Shown: one piece after another, positions 6,561-6,644 of the stretch
How the letters are laid out: the number at the start of each line of letters is the position of its first letter
How positions within the stretch are numbered: position 1 is the first letter of the stretch
Source: Thermoplasmata archaeon
Lineage (GTDB): Archaea > Thermoplasmatota > Thermoplasmata > Thermoplasmatales > Thermoplasmataceae
DNA length: 6,644 nt
Reading direction: 5' to 3'
Assembly: GCA_021847855.1 (NCBI GenBank)
Contig: JAJZOT010000093.1
Coordinates: forward strand, 1-6,644
The notes under the pieces: model-generated
The model's database searches: none
What the model was told of the DNA's origin: nothing
The model's input: the letters and a program-made list of their open reading frames with translations, nothing else
Made by a program: the position numbers and the translations under genes

Positions 6561-6644
6561 TTATCTGAAAAATGCAAATGCTATGAGAAACCCAAGTATG
6601 GCACCGCTGTTTATGTAAGGTAGCCCTGGTGCTGGCCTCCTTGC
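6561..6644 (-). CDS. C-terminus of a membrane protein, possibly presenilin/signal-peptide-peptidase-like protease (partial)
   Basis: The minus strand has an open frame from the window edge to TAA (forward 6561-6563) encoding 27 residues. It begins ARRPAPGLPYINSGAI and runs into a hydrophobic helix, LGFLIAFAFFR, at the end. From memory, archaeal presenilin-homologue proteases (the DUF1119 / signal peptide peptidase group) end similarly. They have a P-x-x-GLP segment in the place of the PAL motif, then N-x-GAI-GF and a last helix. PAL packs against the two catalytic aspartates, which would lie upstream outside this window. The fragment is too short for firm assignment; another polytopic membrane protein is possible. 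It converges on purH with 66 bp between stops. That it is coding is likely; the family is tentative. Confidence 0.5.
   Translation of the reverse strand, partial: ARRPAPGLPYINSGAILGFLIAFAFFR

Noticed and set aside
1..6644. Mobile element, CRISPR array, tRNA/rRNA, toxin-antitoxin or defence system
   Set aside because: Nearly all bases are accounted for by six recognisable genes and short gaps. No terminal repeats, spaced direct repeats, cloverleaf sequences or transposase motifs were seen.

Overview
The window looks like ordinary core chromosome of an archaeon, most likely of the order Thermoplasmatales. The strongest clue is the XPD helicase at the left edge. From memory, its sequence closely follows the Thermoplasma acidophilum protein through the Arch and HD2 regions. 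Supporting clues are the archaeal-type S-adenosylmethionine synthetase, a RimI/Ard1-type acetyltransferase, TATA-like boxes just upstream of starts, frequent ATA and AGG/AGA codons, and short intergenic gaps. Species cannot be assigned from this sequence.

Layout from left to right. At 2-1237 (+) is the C-terminal two thirds of the DNA-repair helicase XPD, entering the window exactly at its DEAH box. At 1303-3099 (+) is a complete ClC-family chloride channel or transporter with two C-terminal CBS domains. At 3150-3608 (+) is a complete RimI/Ard1-like protein N-acetyltransferase with its own TATA box. At 3619-4824 (-) is a complete archaeal-type S-adenosylmethionine synthetase, convergent with the acetyltransferase and only 10 bp from it. 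At 4992-6494 (+) is a complete bifunctional PurH (AICAR transformylase / IMP cyclohydrolase), divergent from mat across a 167-bp region. That region holds both promoters and a 15-bp palindrome with an extra half-site. At 6561-6644 (-) are the last 27 codons of a membrane protein. Its end resembles the C-terminus of archaeal presenilin / signal-peptide-peptidase-like proteases.

The genes do not form one obvious system. They cover DNA repair, anion transport, protein acetylation, SAM synthesis and the last two steps of IMP synthesis. The only arrangement suggesting joint control is the divergent mat/purH pair. SAM synthesis consumes ATP and PurH supplies purines through a one-carbon transfer, so shared regulation is plausible but unproven.

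I found no mobile element, CRISPR array, tRNA, rRNA or clear horizontally acquired island, and no convincing undescribed system. The best leads are the mat/purH palindrome, the ClC subclass with a hydrophobic residue at the inner proton-glutamate position, the bacterial-type fused PurH in an archaeal setting, and the possible intramembrane protease at the right edge.
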